This document shows positions 44,591 through 58,109 of a stretch of DNA of 64,000 bases, one piece after another (within the stretch, counting starts at the first letter, position 1; every line of letters begins with the position of its first letter). Made by a program: the position numbers and the translations under genes. Source of the stretch: Ischnura elegans. Its lineage: Eukaryota; Arthropoda; Insecta; Odonata; Coenagrionidae. The notes below the pieces were generated by a model. The model saw only the letters and a list, made by a program, of their open reading frames with translations. It was not told the DNA's origin and did not search any database. The stretch is taken from assembly GCF_921293095.1 (NCBI RefSeq), contig NC_060250.1, positions 12,666,001 to 12,730,000 on the forward strand, read 5' to 3'.

Positions 44591-46999
44591 TCAAGATATT
44601 CACGAGTGTCGCGCAAAATCTTTTCAATGACATTTTGTGGAATGGCGGCGCAAAGGGCATGTTTCTCCTCATGAGAAAGGGAGAGAGAATCTGGCGGCAT
44701 CAAATTTCCATGTGTGACCTGTCAGGGAAAGATGAAGACGTAGCATTTGAGGACAAGATCCTGAATGTGAAGATTTATGGGAGTGGCGTTCAAGAATATG
44801 GCGGCATTTCGAGAATATCATTTTTCTCCTTTATCTCGCATGAAAAAGAAACGTGTGACGGAGTGATTCACTCTCTCATCAAGGGACAGCACAAACCACG
44901 ACTACAAAAAGGATAATGCCATGATGTTGTACCATACTGTAAGTTATCATGCTATACACGATGTATTTCTTGAGTTATAATTATATGGCGCAATTGCAAA
45001 ATGTAACGCAATAATAAATTTTAATGAATGATTCAATCAGTCAGCAGTGACTGAAATGTGGTGTTAGGGAATCCATCTTCTGTGAAAAACTTAAATTGAA
45101 TAGGAAGAGTTTTCGATTGTTATCTGTTGAGTTTTGATGGATCATGGTGTCGAATTTCTTATTAATTATTCATTAAGAGAACTCATATCATGAACTGGGA
45201 AGTGAATGGAAATTAACTGTTATTCACTTTTTCAGATAATGTTTACTTATCACCTGTGAGCTTCACTGAAGCCGTTTTATATTATTTTATTCGTATTGTT
45301 TTGTGGAAAGTTGGTGTGGCGGAATAATGTTTATTTTTAATGAAAAAAGTCATGAATTTCAAATCAACTGTAAAGACCTATGAATTTATGATAAATTTAT
45401 TCGTAGTACCTCTGTGCCTTAAGAAGTGAACAATTAAATTAGGTAGCTAAGTTATATCAGTGAAAGAAGTGTTTGATTCTAATAAGAATAAAAATTTTAT
45501 TCAGTTTTTCCACCAGTGTCACCTATTTATCAGAATATTGAAGTTGTGTAACCGACAATGGAGAATAAATTAACAATGTTGGTGAAAAGGTTTACTTATT
45601 ATTTTATGACGGTATTAAACTTAGACGAACACTGTGGAGGAAATTGGCTTTAACTTAGTTACCTCTATCATGACTGTGAGTGCTTCATCATCGAATAATA
45701 GGATTAGGAAATTGCTTCTTCTCCTTACTTTCCGGTCGTGGTGTGATCTTTATATCATTTGCCTTTGAAATCTTAAATGGGAAATAATGGATGTCTTTAG
45801 CGACCAGTTTCCATCTCATCTCTTCCCGCGTAGCACCTGTTAATCTTCTCTAGATTAGCACTCCGGCGAGCGGAGAATGGGATTGAATCTTTTTTTTCTT
45901 CTCTCTTGCTCTGAATAAGCTCGATAAACCTCCCCATTACGTCCGTTCCTCCGTGGCGGCGCGGATACTTCCCCAAGCACAGGGAATTGCACCGCATTGT
46001 CTCCGTCCAAGGACGTCCTCCGTCCAACAATCTCTCTCTCTTTCTCACACATTTCTTTTCGGGATCTGAACTTTTTCCTCGTCTTCCCATTTTGTTTTCT
46101 CCCCCTTATATTCTTCCCTTCGGTGTCCTTTCCCCCCGATGCTTCCGTTTAAGCCGAGTGCACGGGCGAGCGAGTCTTGGGGGTGGATAGAGTTGATGAT
46201 GGTGTGTGGGGACAAGATGATGAAGCCATTCTTGTGTCTCCGCCCATTTCCATGGTAAATATTCCTCATTCCGCGAAAGAAGGGAAGCGGTGTACGGGGG
46301 AGAAAAGACACAGAGAGGAGGGGAATAGTTTCGGTTACGTCCTCAACTCCTCCATCCCTCCCCGAACGTCTTTACAGGCTCTACATTTTACGCGAGGGTG
46401 GATGGGAGGGGGGAAGTCCGCCCGAAAGAGTAAACATCTAACTAAGCGAGAAAATGGGAAGCTCAAGGAAGCGGTGTACGTTTTCGTGCCGAGAATTTTG
46501 TTGAGGAGGTTTCCGCGCGGCTTAAGCAGTCCCTGAAGTGCATTGCAAGAGAGCAAGCAGTAGGGAAAGATGGAGGAAGGGAGAGAGCTAGAAAGGAGTT
46601 CGGCTCTATCCTAGACACGCTGCTTCTCTCTTTCTCTCTGCGCCTCCCTCTCCTCGCCTATTTTCCTCGTCCTCCTGAAGGAGGCAAATGGGTCTTGTAA
46701 TTTCGGAGGGCAGGGGACGGAGCAGTGCTGCCGATAGACACTCCTGAGTCCCGGGGCCAATTCCGCCCTAAGATCCGCTCTCCACGGAAGAGTTGAGTGT
46801 GTGCCTCCAGCATCTAATGACGGGACTGTGCTCTTGAACTGGCCGCCGATTAAGATGCCTCCAAGCATCCTAATTACATGGACATCGGAGATAATTGCTA
46901 GATGAGCCTTCTTGATTTTACGGTGCTGCCGTTTTGTCTAGAAAGAATTGTGCACGAAAATGAAGTTCTTAAAATTCAATAATTCACTTAAATTTCCGT
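44591..46999. other. Stretch without recognised gene
   Basis: A 93-codon + ORF at 44635-44916 has no recognised motif. Mixed G/C-rich segments at 46000-46560 and 46600-46860 carry overlapping low-complexity ORFs. Confidence 0.4.
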
Positions 47000-47165
47000 A
47001 GGATAAATTTTCCTCGTACCCAGAACGGAACCACGGACTTTTGGCTTTCCTGCGACAACTGCGCAAGCCACTGCGCTAGCCAGGTTCTCTAATTCACATG
47101 GCGGTTCTATTCCCGGTTCAGGGGATTTTATTACTCAGGCAACTTATGTGAATTCCACCGCTGTT
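47000..47165 (-). mobile_element. Possible tRNA-headed SINE remnant
   Basis: Minus strand: an A-box-like CTGGCTAGCGCAGTGG (47083-47068) lies about 35 bases before a B-box-like GTGGTTCCGTTCTGGGTAC (47034-47016). The T-loop consensus is damaged, and acceptor-stem pairing is not evident, so it is not called as a functional tRNA. Confidence 0.45.
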
Positions 47166-47169
47166 CCAG

Positions 47170-49830
47170 CGGCACGCTTGAAATATGATACATTTTATTG
47201 CTTGGTTAGTGGCTCAATTTCGTATGTTTCTTTTCCCTTTCAATGCAATCGGGATTATGAATACACATTGAATTTTTCCACTTCTGTTAATAACAATGGA
47301 TATTAATCACAGTCAATTAGTTAATCGAATAATTAATTAGTCAAAACTTAATCAGCTTCTCTCACACAATGAATATTAATGTTCCCAGGAAATAAATATG
47401 CATCGATTGGCACTATTCTCCGGGACTAGAGGACTATTAATTTTATCCAATTATTAGGCCTTCAACAGCACTCACATCGCTTTCTTTTACAGCCACACCT
47501 TTGTAATAATGGTTCACTTGTTAATTAAGTTATCCATTATGTCTTGTCAGTTCTAAAGGAAGCAGCAGTACGAATACATAAATATCTTGTAGGCAGCATG
47601 ACTCTATTTGGGCGTCTCGACGCGAGGAGATGCGTAGTAGCTTGACAGCGGGGTAAGGGCAACTTTTCCCTCGCCATGTCTGGTGGGTTTTTTTTTTTTT
47701 ACTAATATGTGACCTGCGTTATCACGCGATTGCAGTTTTAAACATTTCCTTAGTACCTTACTGTTGCATTGCATTATGTGAAAATCTTTATTCGTAAGGA
47801 CTTAATTTTACTCTCGGCACGGAACTCAAAAGTTGTGGAGCATTACGAACAACATGTTTATTTCAAAAGACAGAGAAAATTGGGAAGTATTACAGCCCTG
47901 AATCTATGACCTTCAGAGAGTGAATCAATTACAAAATTAGGTTTCTGAAGTAATTAGTAGTCTCATGATAATAAAATTATTTCTTTTGCGTTGAAAAGAG
48001 AAAGTTTTATGTTATATTGATATTTAAGCACTGTTATTACCGCTACAATTAATGTTGCTCTAATGTTTTTTAATAATAGCCCTTAGGATTTTGAATAAAA
48101 CAATTTTATTAAGTTAGTGGTCAAGAAGCACATTCATTAATTATGCATAATGATCTCCACGATTAAGAGTACCTACATGTGCTTGCGCACCTGAAAGTTG
48201 GTGCGAAAAGTGAGTGCCTTCATTTTTATAAGGATTATTTTCTAAATTTTTTTGTGATCGGAAGTAGCAGGAGAGTAATGGGGAAATAAAATGGGCTTCC
48301 ACGTTGTGGCTGTCACGTGTTACCTTCATTGTCAATCTCGTATCTTTCCCTTGGAGACGGTGGAGGAAAGAGGGGGGAGGGATGTGGGAAGCTGTCATGT
48401 TTAATGGTTCGGAGGGCGGGTTGGAAGAGGGTCCCATGTCGTCCCACGTCCGTTCTACTGAAACTGGAAAAACCAAGGAACCTTAATGGTTGGAAATATT
48501 TTCGGAGTGCCCTTCAAGCTGACGCCGATTTAATAAGCGTTAGAATTTTGCAGTTTCACGCCTTTTCCATATTAAATATGAGTTAAGGAAATAGGGAGAT
48601 CGTCGTTTAAATTGTAAATTATATGTATAAATTTTTATGCTGATATTATGAATACTTATGAAGCGACCAGAATGTACGAGACGTATTCGGACGTAGTGAC
48701 GAATGTTCCAATTTAGCTGCTTGTAAATTCAGTGACTTCATGGCAAAATTAGCAGTGCCGGAACGCACTTTCCTTAACTTATTTTAGAAGCGAAATATTA
48801 AGGTTGTTTTATAATTTACATTTTATAATAGTTTTTTGTTTTGGTTACGAATGTATAAATTAGAAATTTTGAGACAGCAAAATTTGATAAAAATGATACT
48901 TGACTATTATTTCTTTTGTTGACCAGAGGCGGAACGGCGTTCGGGCACCATGGCGCCACTGCTTGTGATGTTAAATGCCATTTTCTCTCTAAGAGCACAG
49001 ATCTTTGGATTGTCGCCAAGATCCTCGTTGGAAGAAAAACACTTTATTCTCAGCCTATTAAGCTTACGCTAGTGTAATCTCACGGGCACATGCTAGCTTG
49101 ATTAATGGGAGCTATATGTTTATCGTTAAATTTTTACGACTTTATTCCGCGGGATATACCTACGTATTTCTCAAATAAGAACATGAATTTCAACAATAGA
49201 TTACCAATTAAAAGTAGGTGATAACAATTCGTTTTCACATAAATGCCATGATCCGCCTCATAAACGCCAGAAATTCAATGCTGCTCCGCAATTCGGAAAG
49301 CTCTTGTCTGAACAACACTTGTTTACTCGACGCGGTAGTTCCAGGCGAATCAACTACATCCTGCTGCGTTTAGTGGCAGGCCCATTTTCTTAAATTGTGT
49401 TATATTTGAGGATTTGTAAATAATCCAAAATGCTGTTCCTCGTGAATTCGTATGATAATCACGCGAGGAAATATGCCCTCGCGTCGGACGTGAGCTTTCC
49501 TGAGACCGTAAAATAGGGCAAACTCACGGTCGTCTCAACTCTTCGTCCTTCTTTGAAATAACTCCTTGCCTTGTGGCGAGGTTATTTGTACTCAATTTTT
49601 TTTAACGTTCCTCGACTCTTTCGTAGTAAGTGATTGCATTTCGTACGTATTGTATGTCGCAACGTCTCTGAAACGCCCATTCGTCGTGACACCAAGCTTC
49701 ATCTTACTTCGCTTCCACGTGTAAAATTCAATTTGCAATACTTGAATGAAGAATAAAATGAAACTTTTCGTGCAATCGAATTTTTATTTTTTATAGCGCA
49801 AATTAACTAGCATTCAACAGTTTCAACGCA
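47170..49830. other. Stretch without recognised feature
   Basis: AT-rich, with a 12-T run near 47690. No coding or repeat signal identified. Confidence 0.45.
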
Positions 49831-49834
49831 CGGC

Positions 49835-49910
49835 GTCATCAACATCGTAAGTCAACAATTCTAAGATTGGATTGACACAGCTCTCCATTCCATTCCACTA
49901 TCAGCTAATC
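49835..49910 (-). mobile_element. LINE family C 3' tail fragment
   Basis: The boxes GTCAACAATTCTA-GATT, TTGACA-AGCTCTCCATT and CCACTA match the minus-strand 3' end of the copy at 38325-38405, including its ATC-type tail (GTCATCAACATCG). Only the last ~75 bases are present. Confidence 0.6.
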
Positions 49911-50016
49911 GCTGATGGATATTAATGAGCGTCTGAGAATTAATGCTAGCACGTAGCATCCATTACCCTGGCGGCTTCCAGCCTTCATCGTCTAAACTCT
50001 CAATAAAGCTTTCTGG

Positions 50017-50105
50017 TCGTATTGTAGCAGTTTTTCACGAATCGGACACCTTTTCCTTAAATTTAATTTTGTCCACGGATGAAGTCTTTCTGCGCCGGAT
50101 CTCAT
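50017..50105 (-). mobile_element. LINE family B fragment
   Basis: Minus-strand sequence matches the RPAQKDFIRG...RFVK segment seen at 11930-12000 (GATGAAGTCTTTCTGCGCCGGA box on +). Short and frame-broken. Confidence 0.6.
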
Positions 50106-50199
50106 ATGATGCTGCAGTGCAGCGAAACACGTTGAAACGAGAATAAATTTTATATTTGAATTATTTTTTCTCGTATTTTTTTTTCTCTCAATAAGATAA

Positions 50200-50720
50200 G
50201 AATATGAAATGTATCCCACCCAGTCGATATAGCTCCCCGCCCGCCACGCGCTCGCATCGTGAATTCGTTTAACTTGATCCTCCTCCGTCTGATTCGTTCC
50301 TTTCTTTCCCCGCCGTGAAAACTCCCTTTCAAAGAGTTTTCCGCACAAGATACGTACACATTACCTTCTGGGGAGGTTGCGTTGGCCACACTATTTCTGC
50401 CGATGGGCATTTTTCGACCGACGGCGCATTCATCACCTCCCATCTGACCCTCATCACATTAGCGCTCTTCTTCCTCGAGATAATAACGTCTCTCTCTCTC
50501 TCTCCCATTCCACAAGGCGCCCGGCCATCGTGTGCGAAGGAGTGGGCTCCCGCGTAACCGGACGCTGCGGTGCGAGGTGGCCCCTGTATCATTACGCCCC
50601 CTCCCTCGCGCCAGACATCATTTTTCTCCATTATAACTTTTTCGCCGCTAATGGCCAGGCGCAGCTGACCGTGTTCCCGCGCTCAGGGATGATGGTTTCG
50701 TCGCTGCGGAAAGAGGCAAA
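50200..50720. other. G/C-rich patch with CT microsatellite
   Basis: CpG-containing patch with a (CT)n run near 50490-50505. ORFs on both strands (up to 120 codons) are not recognised. Confidence 0.4.
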
Positions 50721-53620
50721 CCCTGCCCAAAGTCGTTGACGTACGATTCTCCGCGTGTCAAATTAAATGCCGCAAGGATGATCGGCCCGAAGGTGTTGAA
50801 GTATTAGTGGAAAATGCCGCCTCACTGAGCAGTGGATTGTACAATGTGCTTGACCGCTTTTTTTATCTGCGGTCGAGCCCTTCTGTGGTTAGGGAAAGTG
50901 TTGAAAAGTTTTAAGACTGGGCTCATTATAGAAATGCGTGTGGTAAAGTTTATGGTCACTCATGTGCCTACTGCCTAATTCTCTGCGGTGCTGGAGTGTT
51001 CCAGCTGGAAAAAGGCTGAATTTTCATTTCACTCTCGACCGTGTGAGTTATATAACTTTATTTTTTAACGGGCTGCATATTTATCTTCAGAGCCCGAGTC
51101 CATTTGTAGATTTGTGTATGGATATTGTCCAGGGATTTATACGTACACAATACCTTCTTCAAGCGGGGGGAGAAAGATATCTTCCGAAAACCTGAGCCAT
51201 TCCACAACATATCGTGCCACGGGTACGGAAAACAAATGGAAAAATTATAAATGTGTTGTGATGCTGAAATGAGTATCGAACGAGAGTAAAAATTGTGCAA
51301 CAAACGAGAGCTGCGGAGTGTAAACATTGCAAGTAGGAGTCACCAATAACTTTCATTAATAATGAGCCCCAATCGTAAGTCCGTTACAAATTCAATGCAA
51401 GCAATGGAGCAAGTAATTATTTTACGTAGTCGTCTGATGAATGTTGCATTGAAATAAAAAAATACCTCAGGATTTAAGTTCAGTGGGTGCAGGTTTAATT
51501 TGTTGCTGAATAGTGACTATCTTTAAAATTTTCTCTATTTTAATGGTTCTCTTTGCATTGCAATTGGATTTTACCTCGTTGCCATTAAAGCAATGCGGTG
51601 GTAGAAGATTCTGTGCGATTGCGTGAACGTTTGCTTAGTTTCTGCTGCAAAGCATGCAGATGAAACCAAGCAAAAGTTCTACATGCGTATACCAGGTGAA
51701 AGAACCCCTGAGTAACTTAACTGATTGGAATTTGCAATGCTAGGTGATGCGAGAATTCCAGTTCTGAATTCGAGTCTAAGCCGAGTCTTTTGAAACTATA
51801 CCATCGCGGAACCTTTCGGATCGTGAAAATTTTCGTATGCGTATGGTTTGCAATAACAAAATAATATATTACAACTAAAAACATTTATTGTACGGAAATT
51901 CATAGTAATTTAGTTTTTCATTTTGAAATGCGTAATCTCCTTCGTGTCAAAATTCTCTTTTGGTGTATGAAATATGGAGTGGTGGAGTTGGTGGAACAAT
52001 ACTGAGCATTTTCTGGAATCATTCGAGTAATATCTCTCGGCATTCGACTATAGGTAAATGAAAAATTCTTGGCATGAATTGTAAATTATAACTTGATTAA
52101 GGTTTACAAAAATACTTCATTTTGTTTACTCGACTGGCTTCAATACATTTCTCAGCATCGACAAAATGTATTGAGTGCGGTAGAGTGAAGAGATAAAAGT
52201 ATTTGTGGAAGATTGCTCGTAAGTTTCATTTGACAATATTTTAGAATTCTTTCAGATTCAGCCTGAAGCAATTCCCCATTACTGAGTAGGTATTAGAGCC
52301 ACTCCCTACTAATCAAGGCATATTCCTGAAGGGATCCGCTCCATTAATTTTCAGGTGATAAGTTCAACTTGCGCGGAAGATTTTAACCGTAGAACGTCCT
52401 CAATAAATTTGGATGTCAATCCCTTGTGTGCGATGGAGGCTGAACGCCCACGGAAGCGACGGGACGAAACTAATGGAGGTCTGTATATATATGCGAGCGT
52501 GATTGTATCCGGGAATCGATCGAAGCCCGCATGAGGCGGCGATGAAACATCTGACACACGGGGTCGGGATTTTTGCCTCGCCTTTAGACTCCTTGATGAG
52601 TGCTTCATAATCTGATTACTAGCTCGCTTCAAGTCAAAGGACGTAAATGGAGTTGATCTCAGATATCCGGTTGTGTCGGCGTAGTCGGGCCGCATGCATA
52701 CTGCAGTGCTTTAAAGAGTTTTACACCCACGGATATTGGCTGCCACCAATTGCTGGGCGTAAAGGAGATGATAACTTAGGATTTGAGGGCGTTAGGGGAT
52801 GGGTTATGTTCACACAGAAGCAATTACTAGCTGTCAAATTTGTACCAACACCTTGAAAGGCGCTTAGTTGGGGAATGGTAGGATTATAGGCGGGTATTGT
52901 ACTGGATTTTCGTACGGAAACTGCCTTTAGCTTCATTTTCACTTACCATCGTTGAAATTCAGGGCTATTCAATAGTGCTTTGTTGCCTATTAATGTTAGT
53001 CCTAAGTCCCATTATTTTCTTATGGCCTTCAAACGTTTTTTCTCCTACCCTTCTTATTACTTCCTCATTTCTTCACGCAAGTGATTCGTTTGATCTCCTT
53101 CAGTCCTCTACAGAAACAAATTTCGAAGGCCTTCAACCTTGGCTTCTCTGTTTCTGCGAACGAAATTAGGTCACTAATATACACTTGAAAATCAACTAAA
53201 TTTATAAAATCACTGAAATATTTTAACACATTTAGGGAAGAATAAAAAGATGACAGTTGTCCTGATAAGATCTTCTCGGGCACTACACCGGGTTAGTAAA
53301 TGCCGACGTATCGCGAAATGCGACTCATTACTCATCCTCACGGCTATTCTTACGAAACTTAACTGTCTAAGCTTGAAATCTTACATTACAGTTGCTAGAA
53401 TGCTCGGAATTGAGAATGTAACTTACCAAACTTTGAATCGTGAAGAAAAACGCTCGTAAATTGCTTCCGGCAAGAAATCGGGCAAAGAAGCAAATGCTCT
53501 TTAGAGTACACGAGGTTGCGATTTCTTAACAAATGTGGCGGTCTTCGAAAGACGAAAGGCATAAAACTCCATCGCTGTCTCGGCTGCTGCTGCCTCAGCT
53601 CTGTTGCTCCGGCGAATGAT
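50721..53620. other. Stretch without recognised gene
   Basis: Several ORFs of 70-114 codons, none with motifs. No repeat pair found. Confidence 0.4.
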
Positions 53621-53629
53621 TTAAGACCT

Positions 53630-54090
53630 GCAGCTACACACATCCGTTCGCATCCGCACGCGGGGATTTCTTTTTTTCCTCCCTTAGCAACCACAGCCTC
53701 CCCCTCCCCCTCCCCACCGTCAACGCATTATTCTCGTTTTTCGGGAGAGCAGAGAGTGGGGGCTCTCTGCTGTGAAAATACCCGCAATTTAAACGAGCGC
53801 TTGTCTCTTTAGGGTTTGGTTGGAGGGAATTTCTTATGCGTTGGCATAAAACAGCGTTCCTTCCTGGCTGGAGACACGGGACTCGGCAGTTTCCTCCGCA
53901 AAATGTTATAATGGTATACGGCAGTCGTTTGTACGTTTCCCCCACCCTCCCTCCCTCCATCCCCTTCGCCTCGTGTGTGTGTGTGTGTGTCCCTCGCCCT
54001 CTCTCTCCTTTCCCTCCAAATAAATCTTCCCTAGCGAGGCTCCTCCTTCCCTTCCTTCTTCCTCTCCGTGGGTTCCTCTGCTCCAGTTTC
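53630..54090. other. C-rich patch with GT microsatellite
   Basis: Pyrimidine-rich on +, with (GT)9 at 53973-53990 and CT runs up to about 54140. Confidence 0.55.
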
Positions 54091-54399
54091 GCGAACTAAC
54101 CCTTTCACAAAATTCCCTCTTCTCTCTCTCTCTCATATTTATCGCTACACCTATTGCTTGAAGAGCGCTTGGGTTGTCCACCGAGTGGCCATGAATTTAG
54201 GTGGAGACACAAAGTATTTTATTTTTAGTTTTTATCTAATTTGCTTAAAAATGTCCAAATACAGCGACGTTGCCAAATTGCAAAATAACAATACCCATTA
54301 TAATCATACAATTTTCCCGATAACAAATAAAACCAGCGAGATTTTATGAAGAGGACATCGCCCAAATCGGAAAGCAGTACGTTATGACGGGAATGAGAA

Positions 54400-54507
54400 T
54401 TGTTGAAAAATAACTTTCGAATATTGATAAGTAATTACTGATTGTTAAAAATAACTATTGATTGTAGAAGAATAACTATTGCATGACTAAAAATAACTAA
54501 TTGTTGA
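54400..54507 (+). repeat. Diverged short tandem repeat (AAATAACTATTGATTGT type)
   Basis: About four irregular units carry AAATAACT or GAATAACT followed by (A)TTG. Unit length is about 25-30 bases. Confidence 0.6.
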
Positions 54508-55499
54508 ATAAAGTCTCCAAGACAGTCGAATGACAGTCGACAAGCGTCGAAATTAAATGGCAATAAATATTCGCGTGAAATGAAGTAAATATGTAGACGA
54601 ACTTAGTCACCACCACATTAAGTGTCACCACGTTGGCTGGTACCCTGCAATCTCTCGGGAAGCCGAACAAAATTTTTCGCTCCAGAGTAGCTCTCTTCCC
54701 TATTTACTTGTTTATCTCTTTCTCTCATATTTATTTCCACACATTCTCTCGACTACCTGTTATTTTTTGCCCCTAATTCACGCTCGACCGAAGTCGAGCA
54801 GCCTTGCAACGTTCCTCATTCCGGCAGCTCTGCTCTGCTAGCTGTGGAGTCGTGACAGGTATCGAAACTCTCATAGATACCTAGAATTTATATGAGTTTC
54901 CCATCAAGTCTTTAAGGGTTTGTTGACATTATTTATTGCCGCTATCAAAATATGAAAGGTAATAACCAGGAAGGATCGGGACAATGAGGAGGGACTATTC
55001 TAAAGCATTGGCCTTTACCTCTTCATGTGCCATGATGAGGCATTCTTTTCACAAAATTATGATAGAATTATATTTCAGAAATTGGATGAGAATCGATGAT
55101 GTTGCAAGTCCTTTATTCACCACCTCCATAATTTTATAGCCGCACATAGGTCGTAAATTAAAAAATATTTCTTGCATATTTAAAATATAAATGCGCTGAC
55201 ATCAGTGGGATCACTCCACACGTTTTTTATTCCATGATATTTTTAATAAACGCTGTATACCAATCGTATCATAATAAATAATAAGAACAAGGTATAGGTA
55301 TGAGTGCTTAAAAGTGTTCAGCTACCGATTCGCGTGCAGCAAGGGGAATGCGATACCGAAGAATTAAAACGACTCTTCGGAGAGATGAATGACGCGTGTT
55401 CCCATTTCCAAGCCGTCAAAACTTTCGGGAAACGCCACCAAAACTATGTATCAGTCGCCCCGGGGACTCGGGAATAACTTTGAAAGGTTAAATTTAAAC

Positions 55500-56254
55500 G
55501 GCATGTTTAAGCATCATCTCCGTGAGCGTCCTCGTCTTCTGTTCTGCACCATTTCCCTTCAATAAAGGCCCCCAAACCTCTTGGGAGTCGAAAGTTGTGG
55601 GGCAGTGGAAGGGCGGCGGACCTCACGACCCAGAACTTTGTCGCCAACTGCCATTTTTAGCTTTCGGGCACCCCCACTTCCTATCTGCCTCTTCACGCGT
55701 ACGCTCTCGCAAAACCATTTGCTATTCTCGCACGCACTCCCTTTTAAGTTATGAAGGATCTCTCGCGACCCTTCCCGGGCCATCCCCGGTTCATAGCGGA
55801 GCCTCCCTGAAGTTGGTGGTGCGGATCCGACCTCATTCGTGAAGTTAACAAATAAATTATTCAGGCGCTAAGGGAACCACCTCTCGGCTGGACTGCCTTG
55901 GGCACGCTGGACAATGCCTCAATTTTTACGCTACCCTCGTTCCGACATCGAGCCGCTACGGCCGCGTGAAAAAACTTTATTTATTTTTTTAAATGGTGGC
56001 AGCTATTCATTAATGTCCTCGCATTTTATGACGGGGCGCATTAAATCTCGCTGTTCTCACATTTTAATTTCCATCCCTTTGTGTGCGAGGGTTGAAAGAG
56101 GTCGTTGTTGCCTATTGTTGGGCTCCTGAATATTAGGGTAGGAGCGACCTTAGAGACCATTTTGGGGGAAAGGCCAAAACGTGGGCCCGAGGCCCTGCAC
56201 TTTACTATATTCTCCCCCTTCACGTCACACTTTTCCACTTAAATGCTCGGCCCT
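55500..56254. other. Moderately G/C-rich stretch
   Basis: Overlapping ORFs (106 codons + and 74 codons -) lack motifs. No feature called. Confidence 0.35.
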
Positions 56255-56730
56255 TAGCTCTTGATTTTTTCCCGCGGCGAATTAAGACGTTCAGGCTTCA
56301 CGGGCCGAGGAGAAATACGGCCCACCTCGTCTCCAACCCGGGGCTCACGCGCGCGACCGCGCCGCCTCCGTTTCGACATGATCCGCCGCGATACCCTGAA
56401 GGGGTTGCGCGTCGTTAGGGTTCTAGGCCGCCCCCTTGTGAAACCCCCTCCCCGAGAGGGCAGGTGCAACCCCCGGAGGCTGTGAGGGCCTCCCATCCCC
56501 CGCCCGAAATTGCCACTTAGGCGAAACTGCTTCCGCGCCAACCCACGCCCGCACATTCCCGAAAAGAGCCTTCCATTGGCGCGAAACCCCACTTGGCGCG
56601 GCCCTGTCCCGCCCGGCCCTGGCCGTGTGCTTGGGAGAAGGCGGTGGGCAAGAAGTGGGAGAAGCGGGCATTACGTCCCTGCTTCCAAATTCCTCCTACA
56701 GTTCCTTTCCTCCCCGGCCATTTTTACATC
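56255..56730. other. Strongest CpG-rich patch of the window
   Basis: Dense CG dinucleotides (for example the run GCGCGCGACCGCGCCGCC near 56350) and high G+C over about 475 bases, with AT-rich DNA on both sides. ORFs in three frames are Arg/Pro-rich and unlike known proteins. This is the best candidate for a CpG-island promoter or an unmethylated segment, but no core-promoter or splice element decides the strand. Confidence 0.5.
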
Positions 56731-57018
56731 TTAACACTTCTACACATAGCGGCTAGGGAATCGCATTAGTCAGCTCTGTTTCTTTATGTTTAGGGTAAAT
56801 TTACACTGGGAATAAAATTGTTGATACAGGCAATGTAAGATATTTTGCAAGTGTGAGTAATTTCTCAAGATTGAATTTGAATATAATTTTCAGATTTGGA
56901 CGCTTCTTCGTGTTCTTTTGGTAAAAAAATAGTCCGAGGTTTGGTTTATTGGAATTTTACAATTATGATGATGGAAGGACAAAAAAATGCCGTTTTCTCA
57001 TTTAAATCAAACTTGAAT

Positions 57019-57189
57019 CGACCTGGGTTTCAGCAGGTGACCGTCATCCTCAGGGTATCGAACACCAGCGAAGTACCGATGTGTACGCTTGGCCTGAAAT
57101 GTGCTTCTTCCACCCAACTGTAAATATATCGGCACTTTGCTGGTGATCTACTCCTTTTGCATGACGGTTACCCGTTGATACCTAAGTCG
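57019..57189. mobile_element. Inverted Penelope-like pair with two hammerhead-like cores
   Basis: Arms 57019-57085 and 57123-57189 are diverged reverse complements that share CGAC-T-GGT, GGT-ACCGTCAT and ACCAGC-AAGT-CCGAT boxes. Right arm (+, 57159-57187): CATGA, CGG, TTAC, CCG, TTGATAC, which is a short stem II with a 4-base loop. Left arm (-, 57054-57021): GATGA, CGG, TCAC, CTG, CTGAAACC. Together they imply an ancestral core of CTGATGA, CGG-TTAC-CCG, TTGAAACC, a good hammerhead match. Confidence 0.6.
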
Positions 57190-57199
57190 GCGTAAATTT

Positions 57200-58100
57200 G
57201 TTTAAGGTGTCGGATACCATAAAAATTTTAGTGTTATTTTATTCTATTATAAAAGTTTTTATGGGGGTTTGAACAAAATTTAAAAAATGACAAACCTCGT
57301 ATTTATGCAAACTCATTAAAACTACGATATTAGCGTTTGTACCGGCCAATTATGTTACAATTTCCTTAACGCTATATTTTTGCAAAGATTTAGAGCTTTA
57401 TGCTAGTGCTAAGGTCAAATAGGCATGAATAAGAATCTCAGTAGAATTATATGAAAGCAGAGTCAACTAAAAAGCAGCAGCAATACAAAAAAGATGTTGA
57501 AAATTTAATATTAATACGGCTCAATATGCATTGATCATATGATGCATTAAAATGCTGGAAAGCATTTTATTCAATATTTACGTTTTATATATGGGAGTCT
57601 TCAAGTTAGGATGACTTAACTTTTCGCAGTGCCTGACTTCAGGACGAAAAAATGGGGTAGATATTTGGTCTGATCCCCCACGTGTGCGGCCGTTATTCAT
57701 GGACTTGTTTTAGAAAAGGATGCCTTCAGACTGATGGTCCTCAAGTCCACATCCCCAGTTGTTTGTGACCGAACATTTCCCAGAAACAAAAAAAAAAAAA
57801 ATAGATGAATCCGGCGTCGAGATTCATATTTCAGACCGCTTCTCTGAATTTAAAATGAGGAAGCAAGGTCAGATTTTCAAGCCCATCCGACCGCTGTAAA
57901 AAATTTGACAAGCCAACGGCCTTAAACCCAAGACTCATAAATAAATGACGCCCTCAGTCATTCGTCTCCCTCTTGCTTTCCTTGTGTTTCGTTTAGAAAA
58001 GCTGGAATATAATCGAGTGCTACTCTTATATTAAATTCTATTTAGGTTCTCCTTACCATGTGTCAACGAATAATTATTATTTAAGTGTTCTACATATCAA
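57200..58100. other. AT-rich stretch without recognised feature
   Basis: Contains an A13-type run at about 57788. No repeats or ORFs of note. Confidence 0.4.
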
Positions 58101-58109
58101 GGCAGGTTC

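Noticed and set aside
47000-47090. Functional tRNA gene on the minus strand
   Set aside because: A and B boxes are present in weak form, but the T loop is damaged and there is no clear acceptor stem; a SINE head is more likely.
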